Source of the DNA: Microthrixaceae bacterium
GTDB lineage: Bacteria > Actinomycetota > Acidimicrobiia > Acidimicrobiales > Acidimicrobilacustridaceae
NCBI GenBank assembly: GCA_947449015.1
Contig: CANFQA010000004.1
Location: forward strand, 37,027 to 101,026
Reading direction: 5' to 3'
DNA length: 64,000 bases
The notes beneath the pieces were generated by a model that made no database searches, was not told the DNA's origin, and saw nothing but the letters and a program-made list of their open reading frames with translations. The position numbers were made by a program, and so were the translations under genes. Below, one piece after another: positions 17,886 through 27,129 of this stretch (positions within the stretch are counted from its first letter, which is position 1; every line of letters starts with the position of its first letter).

Positions 17886-18767
17886 ATGGATATCTCAATG
17901 ACGATGCCCACCATGGTCCCCCACGGCCGTCAGGAGACGCTTCAGTGGTGTCGAGCGGTGGACGAAGGCCCATGGGCCAGCTTGGCCATCCCCGAGCGAG
18001 TCACCTACCCAAGCCACGCGTGGACCGTTGAACTTTCCGCAGCCGCAGCGCTCACCGAGCGGGTTCGGCTCTGGACCACGATCATTGTTCTCCCGGCCCA
18101 CGATGCCGTCGACGTTGCCAAGCAACTGGCCTCAGTCGATCAATTGAGTGCCGGACGCCTCACCGTGGGCGTGGGGGTCGGCGGACGAGAGCATGACTAC
18201 CGCGCCATCAATGGTTCCTTCGACCGCAGATGGGCCCGCATGGATGAACAGGTTTCGACCATACGCCGGATATGGAACGGAGAACCGCCGTTTGAGGGCG
18301 CGGATCCCGTCGGCCCCCCGCCAGTGCAGCCTGGTGGACCGCCCTTTGTCGCAGGTGTCATGGGACCCAAGGCGCTCGCAAGGTCGGCGAAGTGGGCAAT
18401 CGGCGTCGACGACGGCTCCACAGTTTTTGGCATCGATCCGGCAGCCACCGCTGAGGCGTTCGACCGGATCCGTTCTGCGTGGGCTGAAGCGGGCCGAACT
18501 GACGCACCGCATATCTCCGCAAGCCTTTGGTATGCACTGGGCGACGGAGCAGAGACCCGGCTCTATGACTATGGCTACTCGTACATGAAGATTTTCGGCG
18601 ATGAACTCGCCGAAGTAATGGCTGGAATGCTGGCCACCACCACTCCCGCTGCGCTTGCCTCGGCAGTGGCAACACTCGACGAACTTGGTTGTGACGAACT
18701 GTTCTTGGTTCCGACCACCGCAGACGTCACCGAACTCGACCGCACTCGCGACGCACTGGGGATCTGA
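17886..18767 (+). CDS. LLM class flavin-dependent oxidoreductase (F420-type)
   Basis: Luciferase-like TIM-barrel oxidoreductase of 293 residues, likely using coenzyme F420 or FMN. Visible family features are LAIPERVTYPSHAWTVELSA, a substrate-channel segment near residue 40, TERVRLWTTIIVLPAHDAV and LSAGRLTVGVGVGGREHDY (about residues 90-108), the hallmark GRLxxGVGxG block. ATG 17886 starts a conserved MDISMTMPTM; CATGAT 6 bases upstream is a near match to the leaderless -10 pattern. It is followed one base later by an aldo/keto reductase, implying joint action on a carbonyl or ring substrate. Confidence 0.88.
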   Translation: MDISMTMPTMVPHGRQETLQWCRAVDEGPWASLAIPERVTYPSHAWTVELSAAAALTERVRLWTTIIVLPAHDAVDVAKQLASVDQLSAGRLTVGVGVGGREHDYRAINGSFDRRWARMDEQVSTIRRIWNGEPPFEGADPVGPPPVQPGGPPFVAGVMGPKALARSAKWAIGVDDGSTVFGIDPAATAEAFDRIRSAWAEAGRTDAPHISASLWYALGDGAETRLYDYGYSYMKIFGDELAEVMAGMLATTTPAALASAVATLDELGCDELFLVPTTADVTELDRTRDALGI

Positions 18768-18768
18768 C

Positions 18769-19710
18769 ATGACTGATATGACCTACCGCACACTCGGCAC
18801 CTCTGGCCTCATGGTCTCGACCGTGGGCCTTGGCTGCAACAACTTCGGGATGCGCATCGATGCTGATGCAACACAGCATGTCGTCGATGCAGCCATTGAG
18901 GCCGGCATCACCCTGTTCGACACAAGCGACAGTTACGGCGACTCCGAACTGTTCCTCGCCAAGGCACTCGGCTCTCGGCGCGATCAGGTCGTCATCGCAA
19001 CCAAGTTCGGCAGCGACCTGCGCGGCGCCAATGGCCCCGACTGGGATGCGCGCGGATCACGTCGCTACATCCGGCGAGCAGTTGAGCGATCACTGAAACG
19101 TCTCGGCACTGACCACATCGATCTGTACCAACTCCACAAACCCGATCCCAACACGCCGATCGAAGAGACTCTCGCCGCACTGAGTGAACTCGTGCGAGAC
19201 GGACTTATCCGCTACATCGGTTCCTCCAATCTGAAGGGCTGGCAGATCGCGGACGCGGAATGGAAGTCCCGTGCGAACGGCACCGAACGTTTCATCAGCG
19301 CCCAGAACCTCTACAGCTTCATAGAGCGCGGTATCGAAGATGAAGTCATCCCTGCATGCGAGGCCTACGGGGTGGGCATGCTTCCCTACTTCCCTCTTGC
19401 CAGCGGACTACTCACCGGTAAGTACCAGCGCGGCCAGGAACCCCCTGCCGACGGACGCATCACGGCCTGGGGCATGAACGCCATGCTCAGCGATCGCAAC
19501 TTCGACATTGTCGAGGCACTGACAACCTTCGCCACCGAACGCGACATCACCCTGCTCGACGTGGCCATGGGTGGCCTTGCGGCACAGTCAACTGTCTCAT
19601 CAGTGATCGCCGGGGCCACCACTGCCGAACAGGTACGGGCTAATGCCGCCGCCGGCCTCTGGGTCCCGAGCGCTGAGGATCACAAGGCGCTGCGCGCTCT
19701 AGTGGCCTGA
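18769..19710 (+). CDS. Aldo/keto reductase
   Basis: NADPH-dependent carbonyl reductase of 313 residues with an (alpha/beta)8 barrel. The catalytic tetrad region is visible: Asp and Tyr in LFDTSDSYGDSE (about residues 50-60), Lys in VIATKFG (about 82-88) and His in LYQLHKPDP (about 120-128). The C-terminal cofactor loop is SSVIAGATTAEQV (about 280). It is closest in look to YajO/IolS-type reductases. ATG 18769 lies one base after the stop of the luciferase-like gene, so the two are an operon. The substrate is unknown. Confidence 0.93.
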   Translation: MTDMTYRTLGTSGLMVSTVGLGCNNFGMRIDADATQHVVDAAIEAGITLFDTSDSYGDSELFLAKALGSRRDQVVIATKFGSDLRGANGPDWDARGSRRYIRRAVERSLKRLGTDHIDLYQLHKPDPNTPIEETLAALSELVRDGLIRYIGSSNLKGWQIADAEWKSRANGTERFISAQNLYSFIERGIEDEVIPACEAYGVGMLPYFPLASGLLTGKYQRGQEPPADGRITAWGMNAMLSDRNFDIVEALTTFATERDITLLDVAMGGLAAQSTVSSVIAGATTAEQVRANAAAGLWVPSAEDHKALRALVA

Positions 19711-19772
19711 AGAACCCAAGCAAAGCCACCAAAGGCGGCGCCTGATGGCGCATGGCCGAGGCGGCCCATCGC

Positions 19773-20195
19773 TCAGTTGGTCAGCGGTCCGACGTCGGTG
19801 AGTTCTACCGTGTTACCTGCGGGGTCCATCACAAACGCGGCGCGCACTGGAATTCCAAAATCCAAACGGGTCGATGGTTCCCCGGGGAACACGACCCCAC
19901 GTTCCCGAAGCGCTGTAATTGTGTCCTCCCAGCGCTCGGCGGGGATGTGCAGAGCCAGATGCGGAAAACCGGGACCGGGGACCGGCATGGTGTCGCTCTC
20001 GATGAAGTGAAGTTGCAACGAACCAACGCGCAGCCACATACCGGGTATCCCGAGGTCAGGACGAGGCAACTCGGTCAGCCCTAAGACCCCGCAGTAGAAC
20101 GATCGGGCCTCATCAAGATTGGTGGCCACAATTGCCACATGCGAGAAACCCTCGATGATCGCCGAATTTTCCACACCACTCTCAGCACCACTCAT
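19773..20195 (-). CDS. VOC family (glyoxalase/dioxygenase-like) protein
   Basis: Small metal-dependent vicinal-oxygen-chelate protein of 140 residues made of two beta-alpha-beta-beta-beta modules. Metal ligands are expected at His in GFSHVAIVATN (about residue 19), His in FPHLALHIP (about 79) and Glu in NTVELTDV (about 132). The segment FYCGVLGLTELPRPDL is a typical first-module signature. ATG 20195 overlaps the TGA of the CoA-transferase gene (ATGA). It is the last gene of a five-gene operon and may be an epimerase, lyase or dioxygenase for the same substrate; the reaction is not evident. Confidence 0.87.
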   Translation of the reverse strand: MSGAESGVENSAIIEGFSHVAIVATNLDEARSFYCGVLGLTELPRPDLGIPGMWLRVGSLQLHFIESDTMPVPGPGFPHLALHIPAERWEDTITALRERGVVFPGEPSTRLDFGIPVRAAFVMDPAGNTVELTDVGPLTN

Positions 20196-21379
20196 TGCAC
20201 AACTCCTTTCGCCCGAAGCTCTTCAATGCGATCAGCGTGTCCCAGCTCCGAAAGGATTTCATCGGTGTGCTGCCCCAATGTTGGCGATGGCCCACCAAGC
20301 GCAGCCGGCGTGCCGCTGAACTGCGCGGGGTGACGGGGCTGCCGCAGTCGTCCACCAATCGGATGTATGGATTCCTCGAACAGACCCATAGCGATGGCGT
20401 GCTCGTCCTCGTGCATTTCGGCAGGAGACACCACTAACGCGAACGGTACGTTCAATTGGTCCATACGCTGGAGTGCCTCGGCGCAGGTCATATCGCGGGT
20501 GGCTGCGTGGCAACCCCGCAGGATCTCTGCGGTGAGCTGTGGGTTTTTGCGTCGTTCGCCGATTGTGGCGACCCGGGGATCGTCATGTCCTTCAACACCA
20601 AGCGCTGTGCACATGCCATGGAAGTCGGCATCAGAGGTCGGGGTGGCAATGCCCCAACCATCGATGAATCGGAACGGTCGTGAACCCTGGGTGAAACTGG
20701 AGTTCATCGAGCGATCGCTGTCGAGCATGACTTCGTTTCCAGCGGAATCAGCCCATAGGAACGAAACAACAGCGTCGGTCATGGAGAGTTTCACGTGCTG
20801 TCCGCCCGCTCCCCGCTCGCGGGCGAGCAGCGCGGCGGTGATGGCCTGCACGGCGTACATAGCCGTGATCTTGTCGGCTGCGGTCTGGCGCAGGAAGACG
20901 GGATCACCGACCTCAGGGTCAGATTGATTGGTCCCAAGGCCGGCGTAGGCCTGGATGACGGTGTCATAGGCACCCTTATGGGCATAGGGGCCAACGTCGC
21001 CGAAACCAGAAAGCGAAACGTAAATCAGCTCGGGATGATCGGCAGACAACGCCTCGTAGCCCAGACCGGCACGATCAAGCGCGCCGGGTCGAAAGTTCTG
21101 GATGAAGACATCGGCGCCCGCAACCAGTTCACGAACAATGGCAGCACCCTGCGGAGTTGTGAGATCGAGAGCGATTGAGCGTTTCCCGCGGTTGCATGCT
21201 TGAAACAACGCAGAAACGCCGTTGACTGCGACGCCGACCCATCGCGCAAGGTCGCCGAGGCCGAGACGTTCGATCTTGATGACCTCCGCCCCCTGGTCGC
21301 CAAGCAGCGCTGCCGGATATGGGCCGGTCAGTGCAGTGGAACAGTCAATGATGCGGATGCCGTCAAGTGCGCCGGGCAT
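20192..21379 (-). CDS. CaiB/BaiF (class III) CoA-transferase
   Basis: Transfers CoA between carboxylic acids through an aspartyl-anhydride intermediate; it forms interlocked dimers. It has 395 residues from ATG 21379, with GAGGGGGGT just upstream; ATG 21397 is possible but has no ribosome site. Visible features are GIRIIDCSTALTGPYPAALLG at the N-terminus, EVIKIERLGLGD, NRGKRSIALDL (about residues 63-73), VFIQNFRPGALDR (about 91-103) and GAYDTVIQAYAGLG (about 136-149), with the probable catalytic Asp139. It is fourth in the operon with drrA/drrB-like genes and coupled to the VOC gene. The substrate acid is unknown. Confidence 0.92.
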   Translation of the reverse strand: MPGALDGIRIIDCSTALTGPYPAALLGDQGAEVIKIERLGLGDLARWVGVAVNGVSALFQACNRGKRSIALDLTTPQGAAIVRELVAGADVFIQNFRPGALDRAGLGYEALSADHPELIYVSLSGFGDVGPYAHKGAYDTVIQAYAGLGTNQSDPEVGDPVFLRQTAADKITAMYAVQAITAALLARERGAGGQHVKLSMTDAVVSFLWADSAGNEVMLDSDRSMNSSFTQGSRPFRFIDGWGIATPTSDADFHGMCTALGVEGHDDPRVATIGERRKNPQLTAEILRGCHAATRDMTCAEALQRMDQLNVPFALVVSPAEMHEDEHAIAMGLFEESIHPIGGRLRQPRHPAQFSGTPAALGGPSPTLGQHTDEILSELGHADRIEELRAKGVVQ

Positions 21380-21399
21380 GGGACCCCCCTCGGTCATGC

Positions 21400-22209
21400 T
21401 CAGGTGCTGCGACGGTACCGCCATACGGCAAGCGGCACGAACAGCACCAGAAGAACCACGCACCAGATGAGAGCCGGGATCACCCATCGAGCAGTCGGTC
21501 CGCCCTCGGTGAGCGCTCGCACCGAATTGATCACGAGGCTCACCGGCTGATGTTCTGCGAAGGCTCGAAGCCAACCCGGCATTGTTGATGCCGGCACAAA
21601 GGCCGTTGAAGCGAACGTCAATGGGAACAGAATCGGAAACGCCATCAACTGAGCAACTTCGCTATTCGGAGCCGACAATCCGATGCAGGCGAATCCCCAG
21701 GAGATCGCGTAGGCGAAGAACAGCATGAGAAGTACCGCCCCGCCGAAGGCCAAGGCGTTCGTATGGATCCGGAACCCCACGGCGAAACCGACAAGCGTGA
21801 TGATCACGATGACGACAATGTTGCGGAGCAGATCTGAGGTCGTTCGGCCAGCAAGTACCGCAGAGCGCGCCATCGGGAGGGATCGGAAGCGCTCAATGAG
21901 ACCCTTCTGAAGATCCTCGGCAAGACCGATACTGGTGTTGATCGAACCGAACATCACGGTCTGAACGAAGATGCCCGCCATGAGGTAGTCGACATAGTTC
22001 ATACCCGGCGTGGCGATGGCGCCGCCGAATACGTACCGAAACAGCAATACGAACATGATCGGCTGCACACTGGAGAAGAACAACGACTCTGGGATGCGGA
22101 CGTAGCCGATGAGATTTCGTTCAGTCACCACCATGGCATCGCCCACCGTCCGGCGAATGCGCGAGCGCTTCATTGGCATTGCTGCCTCGGGAAGTACCGA
22201 TGCGGTCAT
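21400..22209 (-). CDS. ABC-2 type transporter permease (DrrB-like)
   Basis: Membrane subunit of an ABC exporter, 269 residues and about six hydrophobic segments. Typical blocks are FFSSVQPIMFVLLFRYVFGGAI in the first segment and IFVQTVMFGSINTSIGLAEDL followed by KGLIERFRSLPMARSAVLAG, the cytoplasmic loop conserved in DrrB-type permeases. ATG 22209 overlaps the ATPase stop by 4 bases. With its partner it would export a hydrophobic compound. Its position next to CoA-transferase and NTF2-like genes suggests export or detoxification of the pathway's substrate or product, which is an inference. Confidence 0.92.
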   Translation of the reverse strand: MTASVLPEAAMPMKRSRIRRTVGDAMVVTERNLIGYVRIPESLFFSSVQPIMFVLLFRYVFGGAIATPGMNYVDYLMAGIFVQTVMFGSINTSIGLAEDLQKGLIERFRSLPMARSAVLAGRTTSDLLRNIVVIVIITLVGFAVGFRIHTNALAFGGAVLLMLFFAYAISWGFACIGLSAPNSEVAQLMAFPILFPLTFASTAFVPASTMPGWLRAFAEHQPVSLVINSVRALTEGGPTARWVIPALIWCVVLLVLFVPLAVWRYRRST

Positions 22210-23168
22210 GACTCCTCCTCAACGTCGGTGGTTTCTGCCTTGCGGCCAGTGAGGCTAAGAAACACATCATCCAGACTCGGCTCACGCAGGGCCATGCGAT
22301 TGGCGACCAATCCACCTGTCTCCAACTCACGAAGGGCAAGCATTACCTGCGAGGGTCCCGCATCAACACTGAGTTCGAGTAGTGAGCCATCCACCACAAC
22401 ACCACCGTTCCAAGAGCCACGGAAGAGTGCAGCGGCTCGCTCAGCAGTCTCAGGGTCAACAAATCCGAGATCGAGAACCGTTTCCCCCAGATCGGCCTTG
22501 AGTTCGGCTGCAGTTCCCTCTGCGATCACAGCACCGCGGTCAATCACAACGATCTGATCGGCAAGCCTGTCTGCCTCCTCGAGATACTGCGTGGTGAGCA
22601 ACACAGTGGTGCCGGCGGCAACCAACTCTTCAACAACTGCCCACACCGCGTTGCGGCTCTTCGGGTCAAGTCCCGTCGTGGGTTCATCAAGGAACAACAC
22701 CGGTGGCCGATGCACCAGCGCCGCAGCGATGTCGAGTCGTCGGCGCATACCGCCGGAATAGGTTTTCGAGGTGCGGTTCGCCGCGCCTGTGAGATCGAAT
22801 CGCTCGAGAAGTTCATCAGCGATGCGGGATGCGTCGCGTCGCGAAAGTTGGAGCAGCTGCCCGACCATGCGCAGATTCTCACGTCCGGTCAGGTTCTCAT
22901 CGACCGCCGCGTACTGTCCGGCCAGCCCGATACTGGATCGAACCTGGTTGGCCTGCTTCAGGACATCGAACCCGTTGACCGTGGCACGTCCACTGTCGGG
23001 TGTCAGCGTGGTTGTGAGCACTCTCACCGTTGTGGTCTTACCCGAACCGTTGGGCCCGAGAAGTCCGAGCACCGTCCCCTGCTCAACGCGCAGATTCACG
23101 CCATTAAGGGCGCGGACATCCGCTCCGAAAGTTTTTACAAGGCCTTCAGCCTCGATTGCGTAGTTCAT
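22206..23168 (-). CDS. ABC transporter ATP-binding protein (DrrA-like)
   Basis: ATPase subunit of 320 residues. Walker A is GPNGSGKTTT (about residues 38-47), the Q-loop lies near GLAGQYAAVDENLTG, the signature is YSGGMRRRLDIA (about 138-149) and Walker B is VLFLDEPTTGLDP (about 157-169). The C-terminal 90 residues match the regulatory extension seen in daunorubicin-resistance DrrA proteins. The start ATG 23168 has GAGGATAA upstream. It overlaps the permease by 4 bases and lies 25 bases after the NTF2-like gene, in the same operon. Confidence 0.94.
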   Translation of the reverse strand: MNYAIEAEGLVKTFGADVRALNGVNLRVEQGTVLGLLGPNGSGKTTTVRVLTTTLTPDSGRATVNGFDVLKQANQVRSSIGLAGQYAAVDENLTGRENLRMVGQLLQLSRRDASRIADELLERFDLTGAANRTSKTYSGGMRRRLDIAAALVHRPPVLFLDEPTTGLDPKSRNAVWAVVEELVAAGTTVLLTTQYLEEADRLADQIVVIDRGAVIAEGTAAELKADLGETVLDLGFVDPETAERAAALFRGSWNGGVVVDGSLLELSVDAGPSQVMLALRELETGGLVANRMALREPSLDDVFLSLTGRKAETTDVEEES

Positions 23169-23193
23169 TTATCCTCGTTCAGGGGAAACGCCG

Positions 23194-23622
23194 TCAACCG
23201 AACGTTATCTCTCGACGCGCGACGCGCCATCCGGCATCGGTGCGTACCGCCGTATCGCGGTAATGCCCGACGAGTTTGAGTTCAGCTTGGGTGTCGGTAT
23301 TCACGAAGTACATCCAGTAGGAATCGGCGATGGCCTCGTCTGGACTCGCGAATTCCATTGCCGTGCCCGCGATCATGTGGCGAGAATTACTTCCCGGACC
23401 GACACCGCCTTCAGCCCGGCGTTCGGCGCTTCCACGGCGAATGTCCTCGCGACCATGTCTCGGAGCCCCCGGCATCAACCACTCGGCGTCTTCGGTAAAG
23501 AGTTCTGCGTACTGATCAACCGAGCCCAGCCCATCGGCATACTGCGCCAAGCGCACGATGAGAGATCGCACGGCAAGCTCGTCAGCTGCTGACTGACCAG
23601 GATCAGAATGGCGGTTGGGCAC
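23194..23622 (-). CDS. SnoaL/NTF2-like protein
   Basis: Small alpha+beta cone-fold protein of 142 residues. It shows IVRLAQYADGLGSVDQYAEL, FTEDAEWLMPGAPRHGREDI and a C-terminal GHYRDTAVRTDAGWRVARRE, the pattern of SnoaL_4-type domains related to the beta subunit of ring-hydroxylating dioxygenases. Members may be cyclases, isomerases or dehydratases, or non-catalytic. GTG 23622 has AAGGAG upstream. It leads a minus-strand operon of five closely packed genes (NTF2, DrrA, DrrB, CaiB, VOC) and is divergent from the second luciferase-like gene. Substrate unknown. Confidence 0.85.
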   Translation of the reverse strand: MPNRHSDPGQSAADELAVRSLIVRLAQYADGLGSVDQYAELFTEDAEWLMPGAPRHGREDIRRGSAERRAEGGVGPGSNSRHMIAGTAMEFASPDEAIADSYWMYFVNTDTQAELKLVGHYRDTAVRTDAGWRVARREITFG

Positions 23623-23702
23623 AAGAACTCCTTGAGTGGTGGTGCGCCATTGTCGCAGGAGAAGCGAGCGATTTGGGGGAGGAACCGTGGCAGGATTCCC
23701 CT

Positions 23703-24695
23703 ATGGAGATCTCAATCGGTGTCGTTCCTGGTCCAGATGCTGTTCGACGGGCCCAGCTTGCAGAGGAACTCGGCTTTTCGCGTGTCTGGCTCTACGACTC
23801 CGCTGCGATCTACGAGGACATCTGGATGAACCTCACTGAGATCGTGGCGAACACCTCGATCGACGTCGGCACGGCAGTTCTCGTCCCAAACCTTCGTCAC
23901 GTAATGACCACTGCTTCGGCCATTGCCACTCTCGAGCGAATGGCTCCGGGACGTCTCACGGCTGCGTTCGGGACCGGCCTCACGGCGCGATGGGTTCTTG
24001 GGAAGTCCGCTCTCTCCTGGGCAACGCTGCGCACCTATGTCGAACAGCTACGCGGACTTCTGCATGGCGAGACAGTCACCGTCGCCGGAGCTCGTGCTCA
24101 GATGATTCACCTTCCGCACCTGGCTGCCCAGCGCCCGATCAACACTCCCCTTCTCATGTCAGCGCTCGGCCCGAAGGGGTTGGCCATCACCGCCGAGATG
24201 GTGGCTGCCGGAACTATCGATGGACTTATTGACACTGAGGGCGCGGACGGACCATTCGGTCGCCGCGTACAAATGGTTTCCGGCACCGTTCTGGACTCCG
24301 GAGAGGATGGTTCGACTGCGCGAGTGCGCGATGCCGTTGGTCCGTGGTTGGTGGTCGGACATCACTATGTCTGGCAGCAGTACCCCGAGGTTCTCCCCGC
24401 AATGCCCGCCGGCACTGAATGGCTCGCAGGCGTAGAGGCCGACCGACCAGAAGGGGAACGACACTTAATCGTCCACGAAGGTCATGTCACCGACGTCAGC
24501 GATCGGGACCGTCAGATTCTTGACGCCACCGACGATGCATCGATCCTCGCTGCTGGTTGGGTGGGCGATCGAGATGCCATCGCAGAGCGCGCAGCACTGA
24601 GCGCGCAACGAGGCGTCACCGAACTGCTCTACACACCGGCCGGTTCCGATGTGGAACGCGAAATGCGGGCATTCGCAGCCGCCACGATCCGCTGA
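23703..24695 (+). CDS. LLM class flavin-dependent oxidoreductase
   Basis: Second luciferase-like oxidoreductase of the window, 330 residues. The N-terminus MEISIGVVPGPDAVRRAQLA continues to ELGFSRVWLYDSAAIYEDIW, a typical first barrel segment. TSIDVGTAVLVPNLRHVMTT and MAPGRLTAAFGTGLTAR match the conserved GRLxxGxGtG block. Similarity to mer/F420-dependent reductases suggests F420, but FMN is possible. ATG 23703 lies 80 bases from the divergent NTF2-like gene. It is followed after 6 bases by the large membrane protein gene. It is not closely similar to the 17886 paralogue. Confidence 0.88.
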   Translation: MEISIGVVPGPDAVRRAQLAEELGFSRVWLYDSAAIYEDIWMNLTEIVANTSIDVGTAVLVPNLRHVMTTASAIATLERMAPGRLTAAFGTGLTARWVLGKSALSWATLRTYVEQLRGLLHGETVTVAGARAQMIHLPHLAAQRPINTPLLMSALGPKGLAITAEMVAAGTIDGLIDTEGADGPFGRRVQMVSGTVLDSGEDGSTARVRDAVGPWLVVGHHYVWQQYPEVLPAMPAGTEWLAGVEADRPEGERHLIVHEGHVTDVSDRDRQILDATDDASILAAGWVGDRDAIAERAALSAQRGVTELLYTPAGSDVEREMRAFAAATIR

Positions 24696-24701
24696 CGATC
24701 G

Positions 24702-27098
24702 ATGACCACTCTCACGACGCGGCGGGAACGAGTGCGCTCTTCTTGGCGAGCAATGTTCGGAGTTGTTCCTGACAGAGGGCTCCACCGTCGCCCGACAGAG
24801 ATCCTCCGAATCTTCATCGGCCTACTCCTGCTCGGCGTCGGTGTGATGAGCGCAGGAAACATCAACCCCATCGAGCAGTCCGTGCACGATGTCGTTACCA
24901 GCTTGCCCAGCGCCATGGTCACCTTGCTGCGATGGATCAATACCACTGGCGCGCTTGTTGCCATCACCGTGGTGGCCATCGCGGCACTGATCTCGCGCCG
25001 AGCGCGCTTCATCGGTGTGGTTGTTCTCTCAGCAGGCCTGACATTCGCCCTCGGTCGCCTCCTCGGATCAGTCGTCCGGTTGCCCCATGACGCCTCCGGC
25101 ACCGTCGCCGGTTATCCCCAATTCCCCAACCTGCGCCTCGCTGTTGTGGCCGCCGTTTTCTATGCCGCGGGACCCGAACTCACCCGACCGGCCCGACGGC
25201 TCATGCTCGCCCTGCTCAGCATCATCGCTGTAAGCCTCGCTTCGGTGACCGGTGGCTACCCCACTGGAATCGTCGGAGCCCTCGGTTTGGCCTGGATGGT
25301 GGCAGCGCTCGCACATCTCGCCTTGGGATCCCCCGATGGCGCACCAGCCATCGAAACCGTCACGGCAGACCTTGCATCAATGGGAATCGCAGTGACCGAT
25401 CTTGCGCTCGCTCACCAACAGCACTGGGGCGAAACCGCGTTTCTCGGACATGACACCAACGGGCCACTTCGGGTCTCGGTTATTGGTCGCGATGCCACCA
25501 ACGGCCAGTTCCTCACCAAACTGCTCCGGTTCATCTGGATGAAGGACTCGGGTCCAGGCCTGGCCACAACGCGTGAACAACAGATCGAGCACCGCGCCTA
25601 TCTCCTCATGCTCGCCGAGCGCGGGTCTGTCCCGGCTCCCCGAGTTATCGACAGCGGGCCTGTGGGCACCCGGGGAGATGTCGTGCTCGTCTCGCGAGAC
25701 ACCGAAGGAGATTGCTTCGACTCTCTTGGGTCACAGGATGCCTCTGGAATCACCGACGCAACGCTTGATGCTGCATGGCACTCGCTCACCGCGCTTCACC
25801 GAGTGGGAATCTCGCACGGTGCAATCTGTCCATCGGCGTTGCGCCTTGAATCCGATGGAACTGTCTCCTTTGTCGATCTTGCCGATGCCGACGGTCGTCC
25901 CTCCGCCGATGCACTCGTCGTCGATCAGATCGCGCTCCTCATCACGCTTGCAGCCATGAGTTCACCTGAGCGTTCCCTTGCTGCGGCACGACGAGTACTC
26001 GATGAGGATGGGCTCCGCGCCATGCAGCCCCTGCTTGAGGCCACAGCGCTACCCCGCACAACTCGTCGCGAACTACGCGAGGCCAAAAAGCTGACAGCCA
26101 CTCTCTCACCACAGGTTGCCGAGGTCACCGGCTTTACTCCCGAGAAGCTCACCGAACTGCGACGCGTCACCCCAGCAAACATCCTGCTTGCGGCAGCGAC
26201 GGTTCTCGGCTTCTACCTGCTCATCGGGCAACTGACGAAGATTGACTTCGCCACCACGTTCAACGATGCCCGATGGTCATGGGTCGTTCTCGTTGTCCTC
26301 ATCGCCCAGCTTCCACTGTTCGGCACAGCCATGGCATTGCTGGGTGCGGTGGGCCAGTCGCTCCCGTTGAGGCCGGTGTTCATCCTTCAGTTTGCCAACA
26401 AGTTCACCGGCTTGGTCGGTGGTGGCGTTGCCACAATGGCCATGACGGTGCGTTTCTTCCAGAAACAGGGCCTCTCACCAGCAGTCGCCGTGAGTTCAAG
26501 TCTGATGACTTCGTTCTCCTCGGGCATCGTGCAGGTGGTCCTGGTGAGCCTTGGACTTTTGGTCGGTGACACCACCCTTCGGTTCACCCACTCGGGAGGG
26601 GGGGCCAGCAGCCTTGCTGAAAAGTTGGCAATTGGTTTGGCGATCCTCGTCCTCCTCGGAATCGTGCTGGCCCTGATCCCACGATTCAGACACCGACTCA
26701 CCGCGTTGATCGGACCGCATCTCCGAGCTGCACGCACCAACTTCACAACGGTGATTTCCGAACCACGCAAGGCCGTACAACTCTTCGGTGGGAACTTCAT
26801 CTCGCAGTTCTGTTACGCACTTGTGCTTTGGGCCGCACTGCACGCCTATGGACAGTCGTTGGGCATTCTGCAGTTGATCGTGATCAACTCCATCGCCTCC
26901 ATAATCGGCGGCATCGCCCCCGTCCCCGGAGGAATGGGAGTCATCGAAGCCGGCCTTATTGCTGGATTCACTGCTGCGGGCGTGCCCGACCAAGCCGCAA
27001 TTGCCGCAACATTCACGGCCCGCATGTTCACTGCATACTTGCCCCCTGCATGGGGATGGGTCGCCATGCAGTGGATGCACCGGAACGACTACATCTGA
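24702..27098 (+). CDS. Three-part membrane protein: degenerate PAP2-like, pseudokinase-like, UPF0104 flippase-like
   Basis: Large protein of 798 residues. Residues 30-210 form about six membrane segments like a PAP2 phosphatase, but the expected PSGH-type motif reads GYPQFPNLRL (138-146), so catalysis is unlikely. Residues 225-480 resemble an ABC1/lipopolysaccharide-kinase fold. The catalytic loop reads HGAICPSAL (372-380), with Ala374 where Asp is expected and Ala379 where Asn is expected, while FVDLAD (390-395) keeps the metal-binding Asp392. Residues 490-790 are a UPF0104/LPG-synthase transmembrane region with GGIAPVPGGMGVIEAGL near residue 735. The likely role is envelope lipid or glycan translocation controlled by a pseudokinase. 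It follows the preceding gene by 6 bases. Confidence 0.8.
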   Translation: MTTLTTRRERVRSSWRAMFGVVPDRGLHRRPTEILRIFIGLLLLGVGVMSAGNINPIEQSVHDVVTSLPSAMVTLLRWINTTGALVAITVVAIAALISRRARFIGVVVLSAGLTFALGRLLGSVVRLPHDASGTVAGYPQFPNLRLAVVAAVFYAAGPELTRPARRLMLALLSIIAVSLASVTGGYPTGIVGALGLAWMVAALAHLALGSPDGAPAIETVTADLASMGIAVTDLALAHQQHWGETAFLGHDTNGPLRVSVIGRDATNGQFLTKLLRFIWMKDSGPGLATTREQQIEHRAYLLMLAERGSVPAPRVIDSGPVGTRGDVVLVSRDTEGDCFDSLGSQDASGITDATLDAAWHSLTALHRVGISHGAICPSALRLESDGTVSFVDLADADGRPSADALVVDQIALLITLAAMSSPERSLAAARRVLDEDGLRAMQPLLEATALPRTTRRELREAKKLTATLSPQVAEVTGFTPEKLTELRRVTPANILLAAATVLGFYLLIGQLTKIDFATTFNDARWSWVVLVVLIAQLPLFGTAMALLGAVGQSLPLRPVFILQFANKFTGLVGGGVATMAMTVRFFQKQGLSPAVAVSSSLMTSFSSGIVQVVLVSLGLLVGDTTLRFTHSGGGASSLAEKLAIGLAILVLLGIVLALIPRFRHRLTALIGPHLRAARTNFTTVISEPRKAVQLFGGNFISQFCYALVLWAALHAYGQSLGILQLIVINSIASIIGGIAPVPGGMGVIEAGLIAGFTAAGVPDQAAIAATFTARMFTAYLPPAWGWVAMQWMHRNDYI

Positions 27099-27129
27099 CG
27101 CAGACGAATCTCACGAGAGCAGCTGGGAT

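Noticed and set aside
19738..19751. GCGCC-TGAT-GGCGC hairpin as a terminator
   Set aside because: The stem is only 5 bp with no T-run, between two convergent genes; not convincing.
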